Source of the DNA: Climacium dendroides
Lineage: Eukaryota; Streptophyta; Bryopsida; Hypnales; Climaciaceae
DNA: 64,000 bases
Assembly (NCBI GenBank): GCA_950106755.1
Contig: CATNNA010000008.1
Span: 1,240,001-1,304,000 of the forward strand
Reading direction: 5' to 3'
The translations under genes were made by a program, and so were the position numbers. This document shows, piece by piece, positions 51,601 through 63,180 of this stretch. Position 1 is the stretch's first letter. Each line of letters opens with the position of its first letter. The notes below the pieces were generated by a model that saw nothing but the letters and a program-made list of their open reading frames with translations, did not search any database and was not told the DNA's origin.

Positions 51601-54600
51601 CTTGCTTTCATTTTCCTACGTGCAATGTCTATGAGGTTTGAAATGATGGAGGCCCTCAAAGTGCAAGGCAAGCCGAATTCAATCTTGTTGAATTTGTCAC
51701 GCATTGCCTTCACATTTTCTCCTCCAATTACCATGTTGCAACAACAAAGGGATGGCTTGGAGCATTGGCAACTTCTACATTGCTTGGCTTTCATATTTGT
51801 ACGAGCAATGTGCATGAGATTTGAAGTTTGGGCAACAAAATACAAGGCAATGTGACTATGTCTATTTGAAATTCTCGCGCATTCCCTTCGAATTAAGACC
51901 ATACAATAAGTTGTTACAAATAGTTTGAAAGTGATATCTTGCAACAGTTGGGTTTGTCAAGTTTTCTTGCTTTCATTTTCCTACGTGCAATGTCTATGAG
52001 GTTTGAAATGATGGAGGCCCTCAAAGTGCAAGGCAAGCCGAATTCAATCTTGTTGAATTTGTCACGCATTGCCTTCACATTTTCTCCTCCAATTACCATG
52101 TTGCAACAACAAAGGGATGGCTTGGAGCATTGGCACCTTCTACATTGCCTCGCTTTCATATTTGTACGAGCAATGTGCATGAGATTTGAAGTTTGGGCAA
52201 CAAAATACAAGGCAATGTGACTATGTCTATTTGAAATTCTCGCGCATTCCCTTTGAATTTAGACCATACAATAAGTTGTTACAAATAGTTTGAAAGTGAT
52301 ATCTTGCAACAGTTGGGTTTGTCAAGTTTTCTTGCTTTCATTTTCCTACGTGCAATGTCTATGAGGTTTGAAATGATGGAGGCCCTCAAAGTGCAAGGCA
52401 AGCCGAATTCAATCTTGTTGAATTTGTCACGCATTGCCTTCACATTTTCTCCTCGAATTACCATGTTGCAACAACAAAGGGATGGCTTGGAGCATTGGCA
52501 ACTTCTACATTGCTTGGCTTTCATATTTGTACGAGCAATGTGCATGAGATTTGAAGTTTGGGCAACAAAATACAAGGCAATGTGACTATCTCTATTTGAA
52601 ATTCTCGCGCATTCCCTTCGAATTAAGACCATACAATAAGTTGTTACAAATAGTTTGAAAGTGATATCTTGCAACAGTTGGGTTTGTCAAGTTTTCTTGC
52701 TTTCATTTTCCTACGTGCAATGTCTATGAGGTTTGAAATGATGGAGGCCCTCAAAGTGCAAGGCAAGCCGAATTCAATCTTGTTGAATTTGTCACGCATT
52801 GCCTTCACATTTTCTCCTCCAATTACCATGTTGCAACAACAAAGGGATGGCTTGGAGCATTGGCACCTTCTACATTGCCTCGCTTTCATATTTGTACGAG
52901 CAATGTGCATGAGATTTGAAGTTTGGGCAACAAAATACAAGGCAATGTGACTATGTCTATTTGAAATTCTCGCGCATTCCCTTTGAATTTAGACCATACA
53001 ATAAGTTGTTACAAATAGTTTGAAAGTGATATCTTGCAACAGTTGGGTTTGTCAAGTTTTCTTGCTTTCATTTTCCTACATGCAATGTCTATGAGGTTTG
53101 AAATGATGGAGGCCCTCAAAGTGCAAGGTAAGCCGAATTCAATCTTGTTGAATTTGTCACGCATTGCCTTCACATTTTCTCCTCGAATTACCATGTTGCA
53201 ACAACAAAGGGATGGCTTGGAGCATTGGCAACTTCTACATTGCTTGGCTTTCATATTTGTACGAGCAATGTGCATGAGATTTGAAGTTTGGGCAACAAAA
53301 TACAAGGCAATGTGACTATCTCTATTTGAAATTCTCGCGCATTCCCTTCGAATTAAGACCATACAATAAGTTGTTACAAATAGTTTGAAAGTGATATCTT
53401 GCAACAGTTGGGTTTGTCAAGTTTTCTTGCTTTCATTTTCCTACGTGCAATGTCTATGAGGTTTGAAATGATGGAGGCCCTCAAAGTGCAAGGCAAGCCG
53501 AATTCAATCTTGTTGAATTTGTCACGCATTGCCTTCACATTTTCTCCTCCAATTACCATGTTGCAACAACAAAGGGATGGCTTGGAGCATTGGCACCTTC
53601 TACATTGCCTCGCTTTCATATTTGTACGAGCAATGTGCATGAGATTTGAAGTTTGGGCAACAAAATACAAGGCAATGTGACTATCTCTATTTGGAATTCT
53701 CGCGCATTCCCTTCGAATTAAGACCATACAATAAGTTGTTACAAATAGTTTGAAAGTGATATCTTGCAACAGTTGGGTTTGTCAAGTTTTCTTGCTTTCA
53801 TTTTCCTACATGCAATGTCTATGAGGTTTGAAATGATGGAGGCCCTCAAAGTGCAAGGTAAGCCGAATTCAATCTTGTTGAATTTGTCACGCATTGCCTT
53901 CACATTTTCTCCTCGAATTACCATGTTGCAACAACAAAGGGATGGCTTGGAGCATTGGCACCTTCTACATTGCCTCGCTTTCATATTTGTACGAGCAATG
54001 TGCATGAGATTTGAAGTTTGGGCAACAAAATACAAGGCAATGTGACTATGTCTATTTGAAATTCTCGCGCATTCCCTTTGAATTTAGACCATACAATAAG
54101 TTGTTACAAATAGTTTGAAAGTGATATCTTGCAACAGTTGGGTTTGTCAAGTTTTCTTGCTTTCATTTTCCTACATGCAATGTCTATGAGGTTTGAAATG
54201 ATGGAGGCCCTCAAAGTGCAAGGTAAGCCGAATTCAATCTTGTTGAATTTGTCACGCATTGCCTTCACATTTTCTCCTCCAATTACCATGTTGCAACAAC
54301 AAAGGGATGGCTTGGAGCATTGGCACCTTCTACATTGCCTCGCTTTCATATTTGTACGAGCAATGTGCATGAGATTTGAAGTTTGGGCAACAAAATACAA
54401 GGCAATGTGACTATGTCTATTTGAAATTCTCGCGCATTCCCTTCGAATTAAGACCATACAATAAGTTGTTACAAATAGTTTGAAAGTGATATCTTGCAAC
54501 AGTTGGGTTTGTCAAGTTTTCTTGCTTTCATTTTCCTACGTGCAATGTCTATGAGGTTTGAAATGATGGAGGCCCTCAAAGTGCAAGGCAAGCCGAATTC

Positions 54601-55588
54601 AATCTTGTTGAATTTGTCACGCATTCCCTTCACATTTTCTCCTCCAATTACCATGTTGCAACAACAAAGGGATGGCTTGGAGCATTGGCAACTTCTACAT
54701 TGCTTGGCTTTCATATTTGTACGAGCAATGTGCATGAGATTTGAAGTTTGGGCAACAAAATACAAGGCAATGTGACTATGTCTATTTGAAATTCTCGCGC
54801 ATTCCCTTTGAATTTAGACCATACAATAAGTTGTTACAAATAGTTTGAAAGTGATATCTTGCAACAGTTGGGTTTGTCAACTTTTCTTGCTTTCATTTTC
54901 CTACATGCAATGTCTATGAGGTTTGAAATGATGGAGGCCCTCAAAGTGCAAGGCAAGCCGAATTCAATCTTGTTGAATTTGTCACGCATTGCCTTCACAT
55001 TTTCTCCTCCAATTACCATGTTGCAACAACAAAGGGATGGCTTGGAGCATTGGCACCTTCTACATTGCCTCGCTTTCATATTTGTACGAGCAATGTGCAT
55101 GAGATTTGAAGTTTGGGCAACAAAATACAAGGCAATGTGACTATCTCTATTTGGAATTCTCGCGCATTCCCTTCGAATTAAGACCATACAATAAGTTGTT
55201 ACAAATAGTTTGAAAGTGATATCTTGCAACAGTTGCGTTTGTCAAGTTTTCTTGCTTTCATTTTCCTACGTGCAATGTCTATGAGGTTTGAAATGATGGA
55301 GGCCCTCAAAGTGCAAGGCAAGCCGAATTCAATCTTGTTGAATTTGTCACGCATTGCCTTCACATTTTCTCCTCCAATTACCATGTTGCAACAACAAAGG
55401 GATGGCTTGGAGCATTGGCAACTTCTACATTGCTTGGCTTTCATATTTGTACGAGCAATGTGCATGAGATTTGAAGTTTGGGCAACAAAATACAAGGCAA
55501 TGTGACTATCTCTATTTGAAATTCTCGCGCATTCCCTTCGAATTTAGACCATACAATAAGTTGTTACAAATAGTTTGAAAGTGATATC

Positions 55589-55955
55589 TTGCAACAGTTG
55601 GGTTTGTCAAGTTTTCTTGCTTTCATTTTCCTACGTGCAATGTCTATGAGGTTTGAAATGATGGAGGCCCTCAAAGTGCAAGGCAAGCCGAATTCAATCT
55701 TGTTGAATTTGTCACGCATTGCCTTCACAAAATTTCTCCTCGAATTACCATGTTGCAACAACAAAGGGATGGCTTGGAGCATTGGCAACTTCTACATTGC
55801 TTGGCTTTCATATTTGTACGAGCAATGTGCATGAGATTTGAAGTTTGGGCAACAAAATACAAGGCAATGTGACTATCTCTATTTGGAATTCTCGCGCATT
55901 CCCTTTGAATTAAGACCATACAATAAGTTGTTACAAATAGTTTGAAAGTGATATC
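55589..55955. repeat. 367-bp monomer, first indel in the array
   Basis: After 152 consecutive units of 365 bp, this one is 2 bp longer. CACATTTTCT becomes CACAAAATTTCT around 55727-55736, with three extra A and one T fewer. It otherwise carries the usual variants and ends in TTGGAATTC (55886). Confidence 0.9.
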
Positions 55956-57013
55956 TTGCAACAGTTGGGTTTGTCAAGTTTTCTTGCTTTCATTTTCCTA
56001 CATGCAATGTCTATGAGGTTTGAAATGATGGAGGCCCTCAAAGTGCAAGGTAAGCCGAATTCAATCTTGTTGAATTTGTCACGCATTGCCTTCACATTTT
56101 CTCCTCCAATTACCATGTTGCAACAACAAAGGGATGGCTTGGAGCATTGGCACCTTCTACATTGCCTTGCTTTCATATTTGTACGAGCAATGTGCATGAG
56201 ATTTGAAGTTTGGGCAACAAAATACAAGGCAATGTGACTATCTCTATTTGAAATTCTCGCGCATTCCCTTTGAATTTAGACCATACAATAAGTTGTTACA
56301 AATAGTTTGAAAGTGATATCTTGCAACAGTTGGGTTTGTCAAGTTTTCTTGCTTTCATTTTCCTACATGCAATGTCTATGAGGTTTGAAATGATGGAGGC
56401 CCTCAAAGTGCAAGGTAAGCCGAATTCAATCTTGTTGAATTTGTCACGCATTGCCTTCACATTTTCTCCTCGAATTACCATGTTGCAACAACAAAGGGAT
56501 GGCTTGGAGCATTGGCAATTTCTACATTGCTTGGCTTTCATATTTGTACGAGCAATGTGCATGAGATTTGAAGTTTGGGCAACAAAATACAAGGCAATGT
56601 GACTATCTCTATTTGAAATTCTCGCGCATTCCCTTCGAATTTAGACCATACAATAAGTTGTTACAAATAGTTTGAAAGTGATATCTTCCAACAGTTGGGT
56701 TTGTCAAGTTTTCTTGCTTTCATTTTCCTACATGCAATGTCTATGAGGTTTGAAATGATGGAGGCCCTCAAAGTGCAAGGTAAGCCGAATTCAATCTTGT
56801 TGAATTTGTCACGCATTGCCTTCACATTTTCTCCTCGAATTACCATGTTGCAACAACAAAGGGATGGCTTGGAGCATTGGCAACTTCTACATTGCTTGGC
56901 TTTCATATTTGTACGAGCAATGTGCATGAGATTTGAAGTTTGGGCAACAAAATACAAGGCAATGTGACTATCTCTATTTGAAATTCTCGCGCATTTCCTT
57001 CCAATTTAGACCA
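55956..57013. repeat. Monomers between the first two indels (units 153-155)
   Basis: The unit at 55956 has CCTTG, a C-to-T change in the CpG of CCTCG. The unit at 56321 has GCAATTTC. The unit at 56686 begins TTCCAAC rather than TTGCAAC and ends in ATTTCCTTCC, directly before the 37-bp deletion. TTCCAAC recurs only at 58473. Confidence 0.82.
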
Positions 57014-57030
57014 TACAATAAGTTGGGTTT
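57011..57030. other. 37-bp deletion junction between AGTTG repeats, copy 1
   Basis: Here CAATAAGTTG runs straight into GGTTT. In a normal unit AGTTG occurs twice 37 bp apart, once in ATAAGTTGTT and once in ACAGTTGGG. One copy plus the intervening 32 bp is missing, including the GATATC site. This is the form expected from slippage or microhomology-mediated joining between direct repeats. Confidence 0.93.
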
Positions 57031-58108
57031 GTCAAGTTTTCTTGCTTTCATTTTCCTACGTGCAATGTCTATGAGGTTTGAAATGATGGAGGCCCTCAAA
57101 GTGCAAGGTAAGCCGAATTCAATCTTGTTGAATTTGTCACGCATTGCCTTCACATTTTCTCCTCCAATTACCATGTTGCAACAACAAAGGGATGGCTTGG
57201 AGCATTGGCACCTTCTACATTGCCTCGCTTTCATATTTGTACGAGCAATGTGCATGAGATTTGAAGTTTGGGCAACAAAATACAAGGCAATGTGACTATC
57301 TCTATTTGAAATTCTCGCGCATTCCCTTTGAATTTAGACCATACAATAAGTTGTTACAAATAGTTTGAAAGTGATATCTTGCACCAGTTGGGTTTGTCAA
57401 GTTTTCTTGCTTTCATTTTCCTACATGCAATGTCTATGAGGTTTGAAATGATGGAGGCCCTCAAAGTGCAAGGTAAGCCGAATTCAATCTTGTTGAATTT
57501 GTCACGCATTGCCTTCACATTTTCTCCTCCAATTACCATGTTGCAACAACAAAGGGATGGCTTGGAGCATTGGCACCTTCTACATTGCCTCGCTTTCATA
57601 TTTGTACGAGCAATGTGCATGAGATTTGAAGTTTGGGCAACAAAATACAAGGCAATGTGACTATCTCTATTTGGAATTCTCGCGCATTCCCTTCGAATTA
57701 AGACCATACAATAAGTTGTTACAAATAGTTTGAAAGTGATATCTTGCAACAGTTGGGTTTGTCAAGTTTTCTTGCTTTCATTTTCCTACATGCAATGTCT
57801 ATGAGGTTTGAAATGATGGAGGCCCTCAAAGTGCAAGGTAAGCCGAATTCAATCTTGTTGAATTTGTCACGCATTGCCTTCACATTTTCTCCTCGAATTA
57901 CCATGTTGCAACAACAAAGGGATGGCTTGGAGCATTGGCACCTTCTACATTGCCTCGCTTTCATATTTGTACGAGCAATGTGCATGAGATTTGAAGTTTG
58001 GGCAACAAAATACAAGGCAATGTGACTATCTCTATTTGAAATTCTCGCGCATTCCCTTCGAATTAAGACCATACAATAAGTTGTTACAAATAGTTTGAAA
58101 GTGATATC
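57014..58108. repeat. Monomers after the first deletion (units 156-158)
   Basis: The unit after the deletion is an ACGTG/CTCCA/GCACC type. The unit at 57379 begins TTGCACCAG, a unique change, and ends in TTGGAATTC (57674). The unit at 57744 is an ACATG/CTCGA/GCACC type. Confidence 0.8.
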
Positions 58109-58472
58109 TTGCAACAGTTGGGTTTGTCAAGTTTTCTTGCTTTCATTTTCCTACATGCAATGTCTATGAGGTTTGAAATGATGGAGGCCCTCAAAGTGCA
58201 AGGGAAGCCGAATTCAATCTTGTTGAAATGTCACGCATTGCCTTCACATTTTCTCCTCGAATTACCATGTTGCAACAACAAAGGGATGGCTTGGAGCATT
58301 GGCAATTTCTACATTGCTTGGCTTTCATATTTGTACGAGCAATGTGCATGAGATTTGAAGTTTGGGCAACAAAATACAAGGCAATGTGACTATCTCTATT
58401 TGAAATTCTCGCGCATTCCCTTCGAATTTAGACCATACAATAAGTTGTTACAAATAGTTTGAAAGTGATATC
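58109..58472. repeat. 364-bp monomer
   Basis: TTGAATTTGTC reads TTGAAATGTC at about 58224-58233, a net loss of one base with a T-to-A change. It carries AAGGG and GCAATTTC, as do the lead monomers at 59531, 61356 and 63181, which have the full length. The indel is therefore private to this copy. Confidence 0.88.
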
Positions 58473-59165
58473 TTCCAACAGTTGGGTTTGTCAAGTTTTC
58501 TTGCTTTCATTTTCCTACATGCAATGTCTATGAGGTTTGAAATGATGGAGGCCCTCAAAGTGCAAGGTAAGCTGAATTCAATCTTGTTGAATTTGTCACG
58601 CATTGCCTTCACATTTTCTCCTCCAATTACCATGTTGCAACAACAAAGGGATGGCTTGGAGCATTGGCACCTTCTACATTGCCTCGCTTTCATATTTGTA
58701 CGAGCAATGTGCATGAGATTTGAAGTTTGGGCAACAAAATACAAGGCAATGTGACTATCTCTATTTGAAATTCTCGCGCATTCCCTTCGAATTTAGACCA
58801 TACAATAAGTTGTTACAAATAGTTTGAAAGTGATATCTTGCAACAGTTGGGTTTGTCAAGTTTTCTTGCTTTCATTTTCCTACGTGCAATGTCTATGAGG
58901 TTTGAAATGATGGAGGCCCTCAAAGTGCAAGGTAAGCCGAATTCAATCTTGTTGAATTTGTCACGCATTGCCTTCACATTTTCTCCTCGAATTACCATGT
59001 TGCAACAACAAAGGGATGGCTTGGAGCATTGGCAACTTCTACATTGCTTGGCTTTCATATTTGTACGAGCAATGTGCATGAGATTTGAAGTTTGGGCAAC
59101 AAAATACAAGGCAATGTGACTATCTCTATTTGAAATTCTCGCGCATTTCCTTCCAATTTAGACCA
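58473..59165. repeat. Monomers before the second deletion (units 160-161)
   Basis: The unit at 58473 begins TTCCAAC like that at 56686 and has GCTGAATTC (T at 58573), a CpG C-to-T change. The unit at 58838 has AAGGT, CTCGA and GCAAC and ends in ATTTCCTTCC, matching the right part of the unit at 56686. The two units here thus correspond to the left and right parts of that single unit. Confidence 0.8.
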
Positions 59166-59182
59166 TACAATAAGTTGGGTTT
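59163..59182. other. 37-bp deletion junction between AGTTG repeats, copy 2
   Basis: The same deletion as at 57011-57030, with the same flanking ATTTCCTTCC/ATTTAG and the same following monomer type. The spacing is 2152 bp, which equals six monomers minus 37 and minus 1 bp. One deletion event followed by duplication explains both. Confidence 0.92.
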
Positions 59183-59530
59183 GTCAAGTTTTCTTGCTTT
59201 CATTTTCCTACGTGCAATGTCTATGAGGTTTGAAATGATGGAGGCCCTCAAAGTGCAAGGTAAGCCGAATTCAATCTTGTTGAATTTGTCACGCATTGCC
59301 TTCACATTTTCTCCTCCAATTACCATGTTGCAACAACAAAGGGATGGCTTGGAGCATTGGCACCTTCTACATTGCCTCGCTTTCATATTTGTACGAGCAA
59401 TGTGCATGAGATTTGAAGTTTGGGCAACAAAATACAAGGCAATGTGACTATCTCTATTTGGAATTCTCGCGCATTCCCTTCGAATTAAGACCATACAATA
59501 AGTTGTTACAAATAGTTTGAAAGTGATATC
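59166..59530. repeat. Monomer after the second deletion (unit 162)
   Basis: An ACGTG/CTCCA/GCACC monomer like the one following the first deletion, but ending in TTGGAATTC (59461) with CTTCG/ATTAAG. It is the last CTCCA unit in the window; every unit to its right has CTCGA. Confidence 0.82.
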
Positions 59531-61355
59531 TTGCAACAGTTGGGTTTGTCAAGTTTTCTTGCTTTCATTTTCCTACATGCAATGTCTATGAGGTTTGAAA
59601 TGATGGAGGCCCTCAAAGTGCAAGGGAAGCCGAATTCAATCTTGTTGAATTTGTCACGCATTGCCTTCACATTTTCTCCTCGAATTACCATGTTGCAACA
59701 ACAAAGGGATGGCTTGGAGCATTGGCAATTTCTACATTGCTTGGCTTTCATATTTGTACGAGCAATGTGCATGAGATTTGAAGTTTGGGCAACAAAATAC
59801 AAGGCAATGTGACTATCTCTATTTGAAATTCTCGCGCATTCCCTTCGAATTTAGACCATACAATAAGTTGTTACAAATAGTTTGAAAGTGATATCTTGCA
59901 ACAGTTGGGTTTGTCAAGTTTTCTTGCTTTCATTTTCCTACATGCAATGTCTATGAGGTTTGAAATGATGGAGGCCCTCAAAGTGCAAGGCAAGCCGAAT
60001 TCAATCTTGTTGAATTTGTCACGCATTGCCTTCACATTTTCTCCTCGAATTACCATGTTGCAACAACAAAGGGATGGCTTGGAGCATTGGCAATTTCTAC
60101 ATTGCTTGGCTTTCATATTTGTACGAGCAATGTGCATGAGATTTGAAGTTTGGGCAACAAAATACAAGGCAATGTGACTATCTCTATTTGGAATTCTCGC
60201 GCATTCCCTTCGAATTAAGACCATACAATAAGTTGTTACAAATAGTTTGAAAGTGATATCTTGCAACAGTTGGGTTTGTCAAGTTTTCTTGCTTTCATTT
60301 TCCTACGTGCAATGTCTATGAGGTTTGAAATGATGGAGGCCCTCAAAGTGCAAGGCAAGCCGAATTCAATCTTGTTGAATTTGTCACGCATTGCCTTCAC
60401 ATTTTCTCCTCGAATTACCATGTTGCAACAACAAAGGGATGGCTTGGAGCATTGGCAATTTCTACATTGCTTGGCTTTCATATTTGTACGAGCAATGTGC
60501 ATGAGATTTGAAGTTTGGGCAACAAAATACAAGGCAATGTGACTATCTCTATTTGAAATTCTCGCGCATTCCCTTCGAATTTAGACCATACAATAAGTTG
60601 TTACAAATAGTTTGAAAGTGATATCTTGCAACAGTTGGGTTTGTCAAGTTTTCTTGCTTTCATTTTCCTACATGCAATGTCTATGAGGTTTGAAATGATG
60701 GAGGCCCTCAAAGTGCAAGGCAAGCCGAATTCAATCTTGTTGAATTTGTCACGCATTGCCTTCACATTTTCTCCTCGAATTACCATGTTGCAACAACAAA
60801 GGGATGGCTTGGAGCATTGGCAATTTCTACATTGCTTGGCTTTCATATTTGTACGAGCAATGTGCATGAGATTTGAAGTTTGGGCAACAAAATACAAGGC
60901 AATGTGACTATCTCTATTTGAAATTCTCGCGCATTTCCTTCCAATTTAGACCATACAATAAGTTGTTACAAATAGTTTGAAAGTGATATCTTGCAACAGT
61001 TGGGTTTGTCAAGTTTTCTTGCTTTCATTTTCCTACGTGCAATGTCTATGAGGTTTGAAATGATGGAGGCCCTCAAAGTGCAAGGCAAGCCGAATTCAAT
61101 CTTGTTGAATTTGTCACGCATTGCCTTCACATTTTCTCCTCGAATTACCATGTTGCAACAACAAAGGGATGGCTTGGAGCATTGGCACCTTCTACATTGC
61201 TTGGCTTTCATATTTGTATGAGCAATGTGCATGAGATTTGAAGTTTGGGCAACAAAATACAAGGCAATGTGACTATCTCTATTTGAAATTCTCGCGCATT
61301 CCCTTCGAATTTAGACCATACAATAAGTTGTTACAAATAGTTTGAAAGTGATATC
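59531..61355. repeat. 5-monomer HOR family F, copy 1 (1825 bp)
   Basis: Order: ACATG/AAGGG/GCAAT; ACATG/AAGGC/GCAAT ending TTGGAATTC (60191); ACGTG/GCAAT; ACATG/GCAAT ending ATTTCCTTCC; ACGTG/GCACC with TGTATGAGC (T at 61219). The last is a CpG C-to-T change. I found no difference by eye from copy 2. All five have CTCGA and CTTGG. Confidence 0.93.
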
Positions 61356-63180
61356 TTGCAACAGTTGGGTTTGTCAAGTTTTCTTGCTTTCATTTTCCTA
61401 CATGCAATGTCTATGAGGTTTGAAATGATGGAGGCCCTCAAAGTGCAAGGGAAGCCGAATTCAATCTTGTTGAATTTGTCACGCATTGCCTTCACATTTT
61501 CTCCTCGAATTACCATGTTGCAACAACAAAGGGATGGCTTGGAGCATTGGCAATTTCTACATTGCTTGGCTTTCATATTTGTACGAGCAATGTGCATGAG
61601 ATTTGAAGTTTGGGCAACAAAATACAAGGCAATGTGACTATCTCTATTTGAAATTCTCGCGCATTCCCTTCGAATTTAGACCATACAATAAGTTGTTACA
61701 AATAGTTTGAAAGTGATATCTTGCAACAGTTGGGTTTGTCAAGTTTTCTTGCTTTCATTTTCCTACATGCAATGTCTATGAGGTTTGAAATGATGGAGGC
61801 CCTCAAAGTGCAAGGCAAGCCGAATTCAATCTTGTTGAATTTGTCACGCATTGCCTTCACATTTTCTCCTCGAATTACCATGTTGCAACAACAAAGGGAT
61901 GGCTTGGAGCATTGGCAATTTCTACATTGCTTGGCTTTCATATTTGTACGAGCAATGTGCATGAGATTTGAAGTTTGGGCAACAAAATACAAGGCAATGT
62001 GACTATCTCTATTTGGAATTCTCGCGCATTCCCTTCGAATTAAGACCATACAATAAGTTGTTACAAATAGTTTGAAAGTGATATCTTGCAACAGTTGGGT
62101 TTGTCAAGTTTTCTTGCTTTCATTTTCCTACGTGCAATGTCTATGAGGTTTGAAATGATGGAGGCCCTCAAAGTGCAAGGCAAGCCGAATTCAATCTTGT
62201 TGAATTTGTCACGCATTGCCTTCACATTTTCTCCTCGAATTACCATGTTGCAACAACAAAGGGATGGCTTGGAGCATTGGCAATTTCTACATTGCTTGGC
62301 TTTCATATTTGTACGAGCAATGTGCATGAGATTTGAAGTTTGGGCAACAAAATACAAGGCAATGTGACTATCTCTATTTGAAATTCTCGCGCATTCCCTT
62401 CGAATTTAGACCATACAATAAGTTGTTACAAATAGTTTGAAAGTGATATCTTGCAACAGTTGGGTTTGTCAAGTTTTCTTGCTTTCATTTTCCTACATGC
62501 AATGTCTATGAGGTTTGAAATGATGGAGGCCCTCAAAGTGCAAGGCAAGCCGAATTCAATCTTGTTGAATTTGTCACGCATTGCCTTCACATTTTCTCCT
62601 CGAATTACCATGTTGCAACAACAAAGGGATGGCTTGGAGCATTGGCAATTTCTACATTGCTTGGCTTTCATATTTGTACGAGCAATGTGCATGAGATTTG
62701 AAGTTTGGGCAACAAAATACAAGGCAATGTGACTATCTCTATTTGAAATTCTCGCGCATTTCCTTCCAATTTAGACCATACAATAAGTTGTTACAAATAG
62801 TTTGAAAGTGATATCTTGCAACAGTTGGGTTTGTCAAGTTTTCTTGCTTTCATTTTCCTACGTGCAATGTCTATGAGGTTTGAAATGATGGAGGCCCTCA
62901 AAGTGCAAGGCAAGCCGAATTCAATCTTGTTGAATTTGTCACGCATTGCCTTCACATTTTCTCCTCGAATTACCATGTTGCAACAACAAAGGGATGGCTT
63001 GGAGCATTGGCACCTTCTACATTGCTTGGCTTTCATATTTGTATGAGCAATGTGCATGAGATTTGAAGTTTGGGCAACAAAATACAAGGCAATGTGACTA
63101 TCTCTATTTGAAATTCTCGCGCATTCCCTTCGAATTTAGACCATACAATAAGTTGTTACAAATAGTTTGAAAGTGATATC
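61356..63180. repeat. 5-monomer HOR family F, copy 2 (1825 bp)
   Basis: Looks identical to copy 1; marks recur at 62016 (second GAATTC) and 63044 (TGTATGAGC). The junction before it (TTGAA, ATTTAG) differs from the junction before copy 1 (TTGGA, ATTAAG), which fixes the left edge of the HOR block. Confidence 0.93.

Larger units (their letters stand above)
43544..55588. repeat. Satellite zone with TTGGAATTC variant (units 119-151)
   Basis: Thirty-three monomers of exactly 365 bp. From the unit at 43544 rightward, many units have TTGGAATTC in place of TTGAAATTC, creating a second GAATTC site; the first is at 43839. TATGT is common here and ends at the unit starting 54494. ACATG/CTCCA/GCACC units dominate 46.4-47.9 kb, where consecutive units are nearly the same. 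The unit at 43544 has a unique TTTTCATAC, that at 54494 a unique GCATTCCCTT, and that at 55224 a unique GTTGCGTTT. Confidence 0.85.

Noticed and set aside
56933..57295. 120-codon open frame spanning two monomers, also at 59085-59447
   Set aside because: It is created only by the 37-bp deletion joining two frames. It is an accident of the junction, not a fusion gene.
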